Positions 7,501 through 16,121 of a stretch of 60,218 nucleotides of DNA are shown piece after piece. The notes under the pieces are model-generated. The model searched no databases, was not told the origin of the DNA, and saw only the letters and a program-made list of their open reading frames with translations. The stretch lies in contig JACRMI010000190.1 in the NCBI GenBank assembly GCA_016215025.1, forward strand, positions 1 to 60,218, read 5' to 3'. Made by a program: the position numbers and the translations under genes. The stretch is from Chloroflexota bacterium. GTDB taxonomy: Bacteria; Chloroflexota; Anaerolineae; UBA4142. How positions within the stretch are numbered: position 1 is the first letter of the stretch; each line of letters starts with the position of its first letter.

Positions 7501-8811
7501 TTATTTAGCTAATGCCTTGAGACGAACGTATGCGCCGACGGGAACGCCATCGGGCTTGGTAATCGACCACCAGTATTCTTCGTTTTGTTCGGTCCAATCC
7601 GGATTCGCCATGTAGATGACGAACATTGCGCCGATCCACGGAGACCAGTTTTGTTTTGCCCATTGGTACGCGCCGACGACGTACTTGGCTTGGGTTTGCT
7701 CTTCGACGGCGAACCATGAATATTCTTTGTGAATTTGATCGCGCGTCCAACCAAATTCGGTGATGACTACTTGCTTGGCAGAATCGCCGCGTGCGACCAT
7801 GATCTTGCGCAAATCTTCGACGTGGCGGAACGCGTAAACGCGACCCGTCACCGGTTCCTTGTTGCTCAGCACCGGATCTTTGATCACATCGTCGGGACTC
7901 ATTTCGGGCGGTGCTTTGTAGCCCGGAGCATGTAAACCGAGCGCATCGAAATATCCGGTCGAATTATTCTTCATCGCATCGTACATTTTAGTGATGAACG
8001 TGACATCCGGCATCGCATAATCGGTGCTCGCCGAGGTTGGCGTCATGCCCGCGCTGATGATGATCACGTTCGGATCGATTGATTTTATTTTGGCATACGA
8101 TGCTTTTAACAGGGCGGCGTACTCGGTCGGATTCGGGGGACGCCCGCACCACTCGCGTGCTAGGTTCGGCTCGTTCCAAATTTCGTACGCGCGAATCTTG
8201 CCTTTGTAGCGCGTGACGAATGCGGTCAAAAAGTCGAGCCAGTCTTGCGTGTTCTTGGCGGGGCCCATTTGTTTTTTCGATTCGACGTTGCAGCCGGGCG
8301 CAGCCCAATCGGGGGCGTTGTCTACGCGCGCCAGCATATCGATTTTGAATCGATTGGCATAGTTGACGGCTTGATCGGCATGGTCCCAACTGAACTTGCC
8401 TTTGCCTGCGCCTTCAATGTCGCGCCAGGCGAATTGTTGTTTGACCCAGGTTAAGCCTGCGTCGCGCATCATGCCCAAATCGCGGTCAGCGGTTTCGGGT
8501 CGCCACCACAAAAATGCTTGTGCGCCATATTCGGGCGAATTCATTTTGATGGGCTTGGCCACAGGCAGCGAACTTGCTGATGAGGCGGTACTCGCAGAGC
8601 TTGCCGATGATTTTTGCGATGAGGCACTGCTCGCGGTTGAGCTCGTCGATGATGTTTTGGGAGCGGGGGTAGCTGTTGTGACAGCCACTGCAACTTTGGG
8701 AGTGATAGTCGGTTCTGGTTTTGCTGTCGGTGAACCGAGGATTGCCGAACAACCGACAGCAAATGTGAGCGTGAGCAAACTCACGCCAAGTGCGATAAAG
8801 TTTTTTCGCAT
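7501..8811 (-). CDS. lipoprotein glycoside hydrolase, clan A (GH5/GH39-like)
   Basis: 436 aa. The signal peptide ends in a lipobox with Cys21 (FAVGC). Residues about 45-85 are a Ser/Ala/Thr low-complexity linker. A TIM-barrel hydrolase follows: YEIWNEPN holds the expected acid/base Glu214, and VITEFGWT holds the expected nucleophile Glu352, the usual clan A spacing and strand ends. FAWRDIEGAGKGKFSWD and the C-terminal MANPDWTEQNEEYWW also fit cellulase-like or beta-xylosidase-like families. The substrate cannot be told. It is anchored outside the membrane and has its own promoter and terminator. Confidence 0.85.
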   Translation of the reverse strand: MRKNFIALGVSLLTLTFAVGCSAILGSPTAKPEPTITPKVAVAVTTATPAPKTSSTSSTASSASSQKSSASSASTASSASSLPVAKPIKMNSPEYGAQAFLWWRPETADRDLGMMRDAGLTWVKQQFAWRDIEGAGKGKFSWDHADQAVNYANRFKIDMLARVDNAPDWAAPGCNVESKKQMGPAKNTQDWLDFLTAFVTRYKGKIRAYEIWNEPNLAREWCGRPPNPTEYAALLKASYAKIKSIDPNVIIISAGMTPTSASTDYAMPDVTFITKMYDAMKNNSTGYFDALGLHAPGYKAPPEMSPDDVIKDPVLSNKEPVTGRVYAFRHVEDLRKIMVARGDSAKQVVITEFGWTRDQIHKEYSWFAVEEQTQAKYVVGAYQWAKQNWSPWIGAMFVIYMANPDWTEQNEEYWWSITKPDGVPVGAYVRLKALAK

Positions 8812-8841
8812 CTGTCACCTATGAGAAGAGATTTGTCCGAA

Positions 8842-8850
8842 ATTATAACA
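8842..8850 (-). promoter_or_regulatory. extended -10 promoter of the glycoside hydrolase gene
   Basis: Read on the - strand, TGTTATAAT lies 31 bases before the ATG at 8811. The -35 region (TTTGCT near 8865-8870) is weak. Confidence 0.5.
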
Positions 8851-8876
8851 TGTTCTCTGAGAGGAGCAAATTTGCC

Positions 8877-8921
8877 GGGGCGACGTGCGACGCACCTCGC
8901 AGGTGCGTCGCACGTCGCCCC
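8877..8921. repeat. perfect 21-bp inverted repeat
   Basis: Arms 8877-8897 and 8901-8921 are exact complements with a three-base loop CGC. The core word GTGCGACGCAC also forms the stem of the palindrome at 31168-31206, so this is a dispersed element. Confidence 0.85.
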
Positions 8922-8926
8922 AGCCG

Positions 8927-8955
8927 TTGACAATCATTCTTGCCGCTCTTATAAT
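8927..8955 (+). promoter_or_regulatory. consensus sigma70 promoter
   Basis: TTGACA (8927-8932), 17 bases, TATAAT (8950-8955): a perfect consensus, 30 bases before the hydrolase ATG at 8986. It starts six bases after the palindrome. Confidence 0.85.
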
Positions 8956-8985
8956 CCTCTCCAACCAAATCGATTTGGAGCAAAC

Positions 8986-9633
8986 ATGATTCTCGAAACT
9001 CTGACTGTAGGACCCCTCGGCGTAAATTGTTATATTGTTGGAGATGATCAGACGCGCGAGGTCATCATTATCGATCCGGGCGGAAACGCGCGGGATATTC
9101 TCGATACGTTGCGGCGCGATCAACTCAAGACAATTGCGATTGTCAATACGCACGCTCACTTTGATCATGTCATCGCGCTGACGGAAATTCGCGCGCAGAC
9201 CCATGCGCCGTTTTATCTGCATGCCGACGAAGTCCAGATCTTGTCAGGCGCACAACTCGGCGCGTCCATGTTTGGTTTTCCGATGTCACAGCCCGCACCC
9301 GCTGAACGTCTCTTGAAAGATGGCGATCAAGTGTCGGTTGGAGGAATGGCGCTGGACGTATTGCATACGCCCGGACACACGCCCGGCGGAATTTGCCTCT
9401 TGCATGATCGACATGTGTTCGTGGGCGATACGCTGTTTCAAGGCAGCATCGGACGCACTGATTTTCCCGGTGGCGATTATGGCACGCTCATGCGGTCGAT
9501 TCGCGACAGGCTGTTGACTCTGCCCGATGAAACCATTGTTCATCCGGGGCATGGTGATGCGACGACGATTGGCGAAGAGCGGCAGCTCAACCCATTTCTG
9601 CGACCGCTGATTACGGGTCAGTGGACGGTGTGA
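8986..9633 (+). CDS. metallo-beta-lactamase-fold hydrolase (glyoxalase II-like)
   Basis: 215 aa, ATG 8986 after a TTTGGAG site; the longer frame to 8821 is untranslated leader. The MBL zinc motif THAHFDH is at about residue 55, with HTPGHTPGG, FVGDTLF and the late HPGHGDATT supplying the other ligands. Proteins with this short layout are commonly annotated hydroxyacylglutathione-hydrolase-like, but the substrate is not predictable. It has its own consensus promoter and sits upstream of the exporter operon with a repeat between. Confidence 0.88.
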   Translation: MILETLTVGPLGVNCYIVGDDQTREVIIIDPGGNARDILDTLRRDQLKTIAIVNTHAHFDHVIALTEIRAQTHAPFYLHADEVQILSGAQLGASMFGFPMSQPAPAERLLKDGDQVSVGGMALDVLHTPGHTPGGICLLHDRHVFVGDTLFQGSIGRTDFPGGDYGTLMRSIRDRLLTLPDETIVHPGHGDATTIGEERQLNPFLRPLITGQWTV

Positions 9634-9640
9634 ATCTGGA

Positions 9641-9678
9641 TTAGACCTTTCAGGTCCATCAAGACCTAGAAGGTCTAA
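9641..9678. repeat. inverted repeat, AGACCT..AGGTCT family
   Basis: TTAGACCTTTCAGGT (9641-9655) pairs with ACCTAGAAGGTCTAA (9664-9678), 13 of 15 positions. A related element with GACCTTCC/GGAAGGTC arms is at 38188-38229. Confidence 0.7.
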
Positions 9679-9731
9679 TTATTTTGTTCAGAATATTCAG
9701 TCTTGACTGAACAAAATAAATGTATTATAAT
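9679..9731 (+). promoter_or_regulatory. sigma70 promoter overlapped by palindromic operator for the GbsR/exporter operon
   Basis: TTGACT (9703-9708), 17 bases, TATAAT (9726-9731). The -35 box lies inside a 16-base perfect palindrome TTCAGTCTTGACTGAA (9696-9711). Outer arms TTATTTTGTTCAG (9679-9691) and CTGAACAAAATAA (9707-9719) make a second, wider inverted repeat. A dimeric MarR/GbsR protein bound here would block the -35. The first gene of the operon encodes such a protein, so autoregulation is the simplest reading. Confidence 0.75.
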
Positions 9732-9757
9732 GACATTAACCCAATGAATAATTAAAG

Positions 9758-10252
9758 ATGGAGCTTGCCGTGGAAAAGGATGGAAGTTGGTCTGAGAAAA
9801 AGCATTTTGTCGAAGACGTTGGCTTACTGTTCGAAGACGGCGGTATGCCACGCATGGCAGGGCGCATTGTCGGTTGGCTGCTGATCTGCAATCCACCGCA
9901 TCAATCTCTGCTCGAAATGGCGCAAATCCTGGAAGCCAGCAACGCCTCGATCAGCACGATGACGCGTCTGCTGATTCAAATGGGCTTGATCGAGCGGGTG
10001 GGGCTGCCAGGGCATCGCCGCGATCATTATCGGGTCAAGCCGGGCGCATTTGAATCGATTATGCAGCACAATTTGCAGGAGATCAAAGCGGGCTTGCAGC
10101 TTGCCGAACGTGGTATGGCTTTAGTGGCAAATCAGCCGCCCGATATGAGACAACGCCTGCGCGAAGTCCACGAGCTGTATGTATTTTTTGATCGAGAATA
10201 CCCTACGCTTTTGGAACGGTGGGAAAAAGAACGGAAAAAGCTATCACATTAG
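9758..10252 (+). CDS. GbsR/MarR-type transcriptional regulator
   Basis: 164 aa. A winged-helix domain spans about residues 25-95: GGMPRMAGRIVGWLLICNPP, then LEMAQILEASNASISTMTRLLIQMGLIERV, followed by the wing GLPGHRRDHYRV. The C-terminal helix, rich in Arg/Glu/Lys, is expected to dimerise. GbsR-like regulators often sit in front of ABC exporters. Here the gene is the first of a roughly 10 kb run of + strand genes, and a palindrome covers its own promoter. It is probably a ligand-responsive repressor of the exporter; the ligand is unknown. Confidence 0.85.
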   Translation: MELAVEKDGSWSEKKHFVEDVGLLFEDGGMPRMAGRIVGWLLICNPPHQSLLEMAQILEASNASISTMTRLLIQMGLIERVGLPGHRRDHYRVKPGAFESIMQHNLQEIKAGLQLAERGMALVANQPPDMRQRLREVHELYVFFDREYPTLLERWEKERKKLSH

Positions 10253-10413
10253 GTGTTTTCAATATAGCCCCAATGGGGTCTTTGCTAGATAAAAGAAACC
10301 TTTAGAATATCTATCAAAGTAGTGGTGCTGGAGTTTAGCATTGCGACGGCATGGGAGCTGTCGCCGTTTCATTTTGTCAGAAACTCTTAGAGTCTTGGTG
10401 CAGGTAGGTGCGA

Positions 10414-12654
10414 ATGATTCTACAAAATTTGTTGCGTCGCAAAATTCGAACATTTCTGACGCTGATTGGCATTTCGATTGGCGTCGCGGCAGTGGTTGCT
10501 CTCGGTGCAATCGCCGAGGGGTTTATCAACTCGTACACCACGATGCTCACGTCGAGTGGTGCGGACATTATCTTAGCGCAAGGCGATGCACCGGATATTT
10601 TGTTTTCGGCGGTGGACGATGTGGTGGGTGCTCAATTGCCGAATATGCCCGGCATTAAAGAAACGTCCGGCGTGTTGTTGGGCATGATTTCCACACCAGA
10701 CGCCCCTTACTTTTTTGTCATGGGTCTCAATCCCAAAGAATTTGGTTTGAGGCATTACAAGATCGTCGAAGGGCGACCGATCATCGCGTCGCGTGAAGTG
10801 CTGTTGGGGCGAACCGCTGCTCGCGACTTTCATAAAAAGGTTGGAGATTATTACAAAATTCAGGATGTGTCGTTCAAGATTACCGGCTTGTACGAGACCG
10901 GTCAAGCTGTCGAAGAAATGGGCGCGGTCATTTCGCTCAAAGATGCGCAAGCCGTTTTTAAAAAGCCAAATCAAGTGGCGTATTACCAGATCAAGGTAAC
11001 GCACCCGGACAAAACGCTCGCCGTTATCAAGCAATTGGAACAACGCTTTCCAAAACTCGCCGCTTCGCGCTCGGCCAATTTCATGGATACACAACAAGAG
11101 ACGCAGATGTTGCGCGCATTCAGTTGGGTCATCGGCATGATGGCGGTATTCGCGGGCGGTCTGGTGATGGCAAACACGATGCTGATGAGCGTTTTCGAAC
11201 GCACGCGCGAAATTGGCGTATTGCGCGCACTGGGATGGCGACGGCGGCGTGTGTTGCGTCTCATCTTGGGCGAAGCCGTCGTCTTGGGACTCATTGGCGG
11301 ATTGCTCGGCAACGCGATTGGCCTCTTGATGCTTCTTGGCGTAAATGAAATTCCGGGCATGCGAGGATTCGTCGACAACGCGTACTCGCCGATGCTCTTT
11401 GGGCAAGCGATGTTCATCGCCTTGTTGCTGGGTGTGGTCGGTGGAGTATATCCGGCGTGGCGTGCCTCGCAATTGCAGCCGGTGGAGGCGATGCGGTACG
11501 ATGGGACGAGTGGCAAGTCGCAGACAAGTCACAACTCGCAATCTCCAGCTTCCCACTTTGGTGGAGTAGTGCTGCGAAATTTGATGCGTCAACGAACGCG
11601 CACAATTCTCACTGCATTGACGATTGGTGTCGGCGTCGGGCTGGTCGTGGCATTGGGCGGCATGGGCGATGGCATGTTGGAGCAGTTAGGTGGCATGGGC
11701 AGTAGCGTTGGCGATCTCATGGTGAGTGAAGCCAAAGCATCCGATATGTCGATGGCGGCGATTGACGAAAAAGTGGGGCGCTATGCCATGACCTTGCCTG
11801 ACGTGCAGCACGTTTCGGGATTGTTGATGGGTATTGCCTCAATGCCTGGCACGCCATACTTTCTCGTCTTTGGCATGGACCCGGCGGGTTACGGCGTTCG
11901 TCACTTTGCTCTCACGGAAGGCGAACGGATGCGTCAACCGCGTGACATGATGCTGGGTCGCATGGCGGCCAAGAATTACAAGAAACACGTCGGCGATACA
12001 ATAGCGTTGCAAGGCGGCGTCTTTCGCATCACTGGCATTTATGAAACCGGGATCGGCTATGAAGATGGCTCGGCGGTCATTTCGTTGACCGAAGCCCAAA
12101 AATTATTCAAAAAGCCAAACCAGGTGTCTTTCTATGGAATCAAATTAAGAGATCCCAACAAAGCTGACTTGGTTATTCATCAAATCGAATCGTATTCATC
12201 CGCCGTAAGTGTTTCACGCGCGACCGAGTTCGGCGAAAAAACCAACGACATGAATACATTTCGCGCGGCAACCGACGCGTTGTCGTTCCTATCGATTTTT
12301 GTTGGTGGCGTCGGCATGATGAATGCGATGCTGATGAGCGTTCACGAACGCACGCGCGAAATCGGGACGCTCCGCGCGCTGGGCTGGCGCCGGCGGCGAG
12401 TCGTGTGGATGATTATGCGCGAAGCGCTCGTCCTGAGTCTTGTCAGCGGCATTGTTGGAATATTCCTGGGAATGGGGCTTGGCTCGCTCGTCAGCATGGA
12501 CCCGACGATGGGATTTATGCTCAAGGGTGTCTATTCGCCTATGCTGTTGAGCAAAGCCATCGTAATTGCCTTGGTGTTGGGTGTGATTGGCGCATTGTTC
12601 CCGGCTTGGCGTGCATCTAGTCTCTCGCCGATTGAGGCGCTGCGGTACGAATAA
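10414..12654 (+). CDS. tandem-fused MacB/FtsX-type ABC permease (two units in one chain)
   Basis: 746 aa from ATG 10414 (AGGTAGG five bases upstream). Two homologous halves, about residues 1-360 and 380-746, each start LRNL/LQNLLRRKIRT-like with a membrane helix, then a large extracytoplasmic domain, then three helices. Both halves share SVxERTREIGxLRALGWRRRRV and end PAWRASxLxPxEAxRY. The usual exporter uses two copies of one 370-400 aa permease; here the dimer is encoded as one chain. The linker (about residues 364-382, GTSGKSQTSHNSQSPASHFG) is low complexity and resembles intergenic repeat words. The partner ATPase lies at 19192-20022. Confidence 0.9.
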   Translation: MILQNLLRRKIRTFLTLIGISIGVAAVVALGAIAEGFINSYTTMLTSSGADIILAQGDAPDILFSAVDDVVGAQLPNMPGIKETSGVLLGMISTPDAPYFFVMGLNPKEFGLRHYKIVEGRPIIASREVLLGRTAARDFHKKVGDYYKIQDVSFKITGLYETGQAVEEMGAVISLKDAQAVFKKPNQVAYYQIKVTHPDKTLAVIKQLEQRFPKLAASRSANFMDTQQETQMLRAFSWVIGMMAVFAGGLVMANTMLMSVFERTREIGVLRALGWRRRRVLRLILGEAVVLGLIGGLLGNAIGLLMLLGVNEIPGMRGFVDNAYSPMLFGQAMFIALLLGVVGGVYPAWRASQLQPVEAMRYDGTSGKSQTSHNSQSPASHFGGVVLRNLMRQRTRTILTALTIGVGVGLVVALGGMGDGMLEQLGGMGSSVGDLMVSEAKASDMSMAAIDEKVGRYAMTLPDVQHVSGLLMGIASMPGTPYFLVFGMDPAGYGVRHFALTEGERMRQPRDMMLGRMAAKNYKKHVGDTIALQGGVFRITGIYETGIGYEDGSAVISLTEAQKLFKKPNQVSFYGIKLRDPNKADLVIHQIESYSSAVSVSRATEFGEKTNDMNTFRAATDALSFLSIFVGGVGMMNAMLMSVHERTREIGTLRALGWRRRRVVWMIMREALVLSLVSGIVGIFLGMGLGSLVSMDPTMGFMLKGVYSPMLLSKAIVIALVLGVIGALFPAWRASSLSPIEALRYE

Positions 12655-12668
12655 ATTAGGGAGGCAGC

Positions 12669-13361
12669 ATGGCAAAGGTAAATGGAATGCTTCTGCTCAA
12701 GCGAATTCTGAGTGCGATTGGTTTGATCGGTATCATCGGAGCATTGCTGTTCTTGATCGCCGGTCGCATCGATTGGATAGGCGCATGGGTCTTTTTGTTG
12801 TTGTTCGGACTTTTTCTACTCATCGTGGCGATTTGGGGTACGCTCAAGATGCCGGAGCTAATGGAAGAACGCAGCAAAGTAAAGAGCAACGTCAAGACCT
12901 GGGATCGAGTTATCATGACGTTGTACAGCGTGCTGTTTTTCGGCACATTTGTGGTTGCCGCATTTGACGCCGGTCGTTTTCGATGGTCGGCAGTGCCATC
13001 TGTTGTTCAGCTTGTCGGCATCATCGGAATGCTTCCTGTTGGTGCTCTGGCATGGTGGGTGATGACGACGAATGCCTACGCTTCACGGTTCGTGCGCATT
13101 CAAGACGATCGCGGTCATCAGGTCGTTACGATAGGACCATATCGTTATGTGCGGCATCCTTTATATGTCGGTGTGCCACTTTTATTCTGGTGCATTCCAC
13201 TCGTGCTCGAATCGTACTGGGCGCTTATCCCTGGGTTTCTGATTACAATTTTATTCGTTATTCGCGCTGCTCTTGAAGATCGAACACTGCAAAATGAATT
13301 ACCCGGCTATGCGGATTATGCCAACCGAGTTCGTTATCGATTAGTACCTGGAGTGTGGTGA
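12669..13361 (+). CDS. isoprenylcysteine carboxyl methyltransferase-like membrane protein (1 of 3)
   Basis: 230 aa with AGGGAGG upstream. About five hydrophobic segments. The C-terminal half has the ICMT/PEMT family pattern: VRIQDDRGH, GPYRYVRHPLYVG, then RAALEDRTLQNELPGYADYANRVRYRLVPGVW, the SAM- and substrate-binding side of the fold. Known relatives methylate carboxyl groups or lipid amines at the membrane; the substrate here is unknown. It follows the permease by 14 bases and is paralogous to the genes at 13393 and 16122. Confidence 0.88.
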   Translation: MAKVNGMLLLKRILSAIGLIGIIGALLFLIAGRIDWIGAWVFLLLFGLFLLIVAIWGTLKMPELMEERSKVKSNVKTWDRVIMTLYSVLFFGTFVVAAFDAGRFRWSAVPSVVQLVGIIGMLPVGALAWWVMTTNAYASRFVRIQDDRGHQVVTIGPYRYVRHPLYVGVPLLFWCIPLVLESYWALIPGFLITILFVIRAALEDRTLQNELPGYADYANRVRYRLVPGVW

Positions 13362-13392
13362 TTCCGGTAAGCGATAAACTAGGAGGTGGATC

Positions 13393-14112
13393 ATGTCGAA
13401 CCTGAATTCTCTGCAAACCGGCACACACCAACTGAATCAAGCCGGTATTAACCGACTGATTCAGATTGTTGTATCGACTGTGTTGATCGGCGCGCTCATG
13501 TTTTTGTCGGCTGGACGAATCGATTGGATGTCTGCGTGGATTTTTCTGGTGTTGTCAATGATGGTCTTTCTCAAGGCGGGGTTCTATGTGGTACGAAAAA
13601 ATCCCGATGTGGTAAACGAACGTGGTAAAGGCGCTGAAGGCGCAAAAACCTGGGATCGTATTTTGACGTCGGTCTATGCAGTGTTTCTGTTTGCGATGTA
13701 CATCGTCGCAGGCATCGATGCTGGTCGATTTCAGTGGTCGATAATGCCGGTAACAGTGCAGGTCATGGGCGGCATTGGTTTTGTGCTGGGAATGCTGTGG
13801 ATGTACTGGGCGATGCTCTCGAACACATTTCTGTCCCAGGTTGTCCGGATTCAGACCGAACGCGGACACACAACGGTGACATCGGGTCCCTATCGCTTTG
13901 TTCGCCATCCGATGTATGTTGGGATTCTGGTGTCGTACGGCTCAACACCGTTGTTGCTCGGTTCGTGGCTTGCGCTCATTCCATATGCGATCATGGGAGC
14001 TTTGCTTGTGGTTCGCACAGCACTCGAAGATCGCACGTTGCAAAAAGAATTGCCCGGCTATGCTGAATACGCGCAACACGTGCGCTATCGCTTGTTGCCG
14101 TACGTATGGTAG
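13393..14112 (+). CDS. isoprenylcysteine carboxyl methyltransferase-like membrane protein (2 of 3)
   Basis: 239 aa, AGGAGG eight bases before ATG 13393. Same layout as the preceding gene: LSAGRIDWMSAWIFLVLS, VRIQTERGHTTVTSGPYRF, VRHPMYVG and RTALEDRTLQKELPGYAEYAQHVRYRLLP. It has a longer polar N-terminus (about 20 residues) than its neighbour. The tandem arrangement points to local duplication followed by divergence, so the two enzymes may form a heterodimer or have separate substrates. Confidence 0.88.
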   Translation: MSNLNSLQTGTHQLNQAGINRLIQIVVSTVLIGALMFLSAGRIDWMSAWIFLVLSMMVFLKAGFYVVRKNPDVVNERGKGAEGAKTWDRILTSVYAVFLFAMYIVAGIDAGRFQWSIMPVTVQVMGGIGFVLGMLWMYWAMLSNTFLSQVVRIQTERGHTTVTSGPYRFVRHPMYVGILVSYGSTPLLLGSWLALIPYAIMGALLVVRTALEDRTLQKELPGYAEYAQHVRYRLLPYVW

Positions 14113-14133
14113 TCAATCTCTTTGGAGGGTAGG

Positions 14134-15285
14134 ATGAACACGCGAAACATTGTTATTGGCATTGTGATTTTGGTGATTCTCGGCTTTGGTTTTTTCACGG
14201 TTGGTGGCGGTCAAAGCATGTTGAATCCCAAGCCGACTCCAGCACCGGTCGTAACGACAACTGATTACGAAAATATCGTTACGGCGTCTGGTACACTCGT
14301 GCCGGTCAAGCGTGCCAACCTGGGATTTAAAATCGGCGGAGAGGTCAAACGTATCGCTGTCCAAACCGGTGATACCGTCGACCAAGATGCTATGCTTGTG
14401 CAATTGGATGCCGTCGAATTGAATGCCGGTGTCGATCAAGCCAAAGCGGCAGTTGCACTTGCCCAAGCGGGTCTCGATCAGTTGAAAGCGGGTGCGAGCA
14501 AAGAAGATATTGCGGCGGCAGAAGCAGCCTTGAACACAGCGCGGACGCAGCTCGCTAAAGTTCGTGCGGGCGCAACGGCGGAAGATATTGCGGCTGCCAA
14601 AGCCACGCTCGATCGAGCGACTTCGGCGTTGAAAGACGCGCAATCTGAATACGACAAGATCAAGAGCGATCCTGCCGCAGGAATGTATCCGCAGAGCATC
14701 GCCTATCAAGCGGCGACGGAACAATACCGCATCGCCGAGGCGCGTTATCTTCAAGTGGTCAAGGGCGCGACGCCGGAAGATATTCGAATTGCGGAAGCTG
14801 GGGTGGCGACGGCGCAAGCGAATTTGGATCGAGTGAAAGCGCAAGCACGACCGGCGGAAATTGCGGCAGCGCAGGCACGGCTCGATCAAGCACAAGCGGC
14901 ATTGCGGCAAGCGCAGTCGGCGGCAGCATCGGCAAATTTGACGGCGCCGTTTGCGGGGACCGTTGCAGCGGTCAACGTGCGAGTCGGGGAAATGGTGGTG
15001 CCCGGCGTGACCGTGATAACGCTCGGCGATATAAAAAATCTGCGATTGGAAACGGACGATCTGTCCGAGACGAACATCGCCAAAGTCAAACTGGGGCAAT
15101 CGGTCGATGTGACATTCGAGGCGTTGCCTGGAAAAATTCACAAAGGTAAGATCACCTTCATCGCTCCGATTTCATCGGCAAAAGCGGGTGGCACGAACTA
15201 TACGGTCTATGTTGAATTCGATCAACTTGATCCGGTGCTGCGTTGGGGTATGACAGGACACATCGAGATCAATACGAAACAATAA
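14134..15285 (+). CDS. HlyD/RND-type periplasmic adaptor of the ABC exporter
   Basis: 383 aa from ATG 14134 (GGAGG seven bases upstream; the TTG at 14122 lies in that site). An N-terminal membrane anchor is at residues 5-25, followed by a split lipoyl/barrel region (VTASGTLVPVKRANLGFKIGGEV and FAGTVAAVNVRVGEMVVPG). A long alpha-hairpin has three heptad-like repeats GAS/GAT-xEDI-xxAExxL and KGATPEDIRIAEAG. The C-terminal barrel ends GMTGHIEINTKQ. Such adaptors pair with MacB-like permeases. No outer-membrane channel gene is seen. Confidence 0.9.
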   Translation: MNTRNIVIGIVILVILGFGFFTVGGGQSMLNPKPTPAPVVTTTDYENIVTASGTLVPVKRANLGFKIGGEVKRIAVQTGDTVDQDAMLVQLDAVELNAGVDQAKAAVALAQAGLDQLKAGASKEDIAAAEAALNTARTQLAKVRAGATAEDIAAAKATLDRATSALKDAQSEYDKIKSDPAAGMYPQSIAYQAATEQYRIAEARYLQVVKGATPEDIRIAEAGVATAQANLDRVKAQARPAEIAAAQARLDQAQAALRQAQSAAASANLTAPFAGTVAAVNVRVGEMVVPGVTVITLGDIKNLRLETDDLSETNIAKVKLGQSVDVTFEALPGKIHKGKITFIAPISSAKAGGTNYTVYVEFDQLDPVLRWGMTGHIEINTKQ

Positions 15286-15322
15286 GCTACACATTTCGTA
15301 GTGAAATTAAGTGAGGTGCGTG

Positions 15323-16108
15323 ATGGCGATCAAGAACGATGCTCAAAGCGGAATTGCCTATCTCGACATGCAGGCGTATGTTGGGATCACTAAACATATC
15401 GGTGGTCGTGCGGCGACGGACCAATTGTTGGCGTGGTGCCACATGGAAAATGCGCGTGAGGTCTTGGTCGTTGGTTGCGGTATCGGCGTGAGCACGGCGT
15501 ACATCGCGAAAAAATATGATTGTCACGTGGTGGGTGTGGACATTTCGGACAAGATGATCGAATGGTCGCGCAAACGTGCCAAGCGAGAACACGTCGAGTC
15601 GAACACCGAATTTCGTACGGCGGACATTCAAGCGTTACCCTTTGAGGCGAATCGGTTTGATGCGGTCGTCGTCGAATCGGTGGTGGCGTTCGTGCAGGAC
15701 AAGGCGCGCGCAATTCGCGAGTGTGTGCGCGTGACCAAGCCGGGCGGCTATGTGGGAGTGAACGAATCGTTTCTCACCGAGGCATTATCTACCGAATTGG
15801 CAGAGAAGCTGGGGGGAGCGCTGGGCGGAATCGAAATGCCGATGTTGGAAACGTGGCAGTCGTTGTGGGATGCCTCTGGATTGCAGGATCGCGTGTTCCA
15901 AACCTATGCGATTGATGCGCGCAACGAAGTGCGTGATCGAATACAATGGATTGGTGTGCGCTGGTCGTTAGAAGGATTTGCGCGCCTATTCCGTCTGTAT
16001 CTCACAAGACCTGAGGCGCGAGCGTCAGTCGCAGTGCAGTACGGCTCGACAGCCAATTTGATTGCGAAGATGGAGTACGCGCTTTTCGTTGGAAGGAAAG
16101 GTGCGTAA
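15323..16108 (+). CDS. class I SAM-dependent methyltransferase
   Basis: 261 aa, ATG 15323 (the frame opens at GTG 15311). Motif I is EVLVVGCGIGVSTAYIAKKY, followed by VVGVDISDKMIEWSRKRA, then TADIQALPFEANRFDAVVVES and VTKPGGYVGVNESF, all standard UbiE-like positions. The C-terminal third has an unusual helical extension (SLEGFARLFRLYLTRPEARA). It could methylate a small molecule or lipid handled by the exporter. It is embedded in the operon between the adaptor and the third membrane methyltransferase. Confidence 0.85.
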   Translation: MAIKNDAQSGIAYLDMQAYVGITKHIGGRAATDQLLAWCHMENAREVLVVGCGIGVSTAYIAKKYDCHVVGVDISDKMIEWSRKRAKREHVESNTEFRTADIQALPFEANRFDAVVVESVVAFVQDKARAIRECVRVTKPGGYVGVNESFLTEALSTELAEKLGGALGGIEMPMLETWQSLWDASGLQDRVFQTYAIDARNEVRDRIQWIGVRWSLEGFARLFRLYLTRPEARASVAVQYGSTANLIAKMEYALFVGRKGA

Positions 16109-16121
16109 AGGAAAAGATCGC

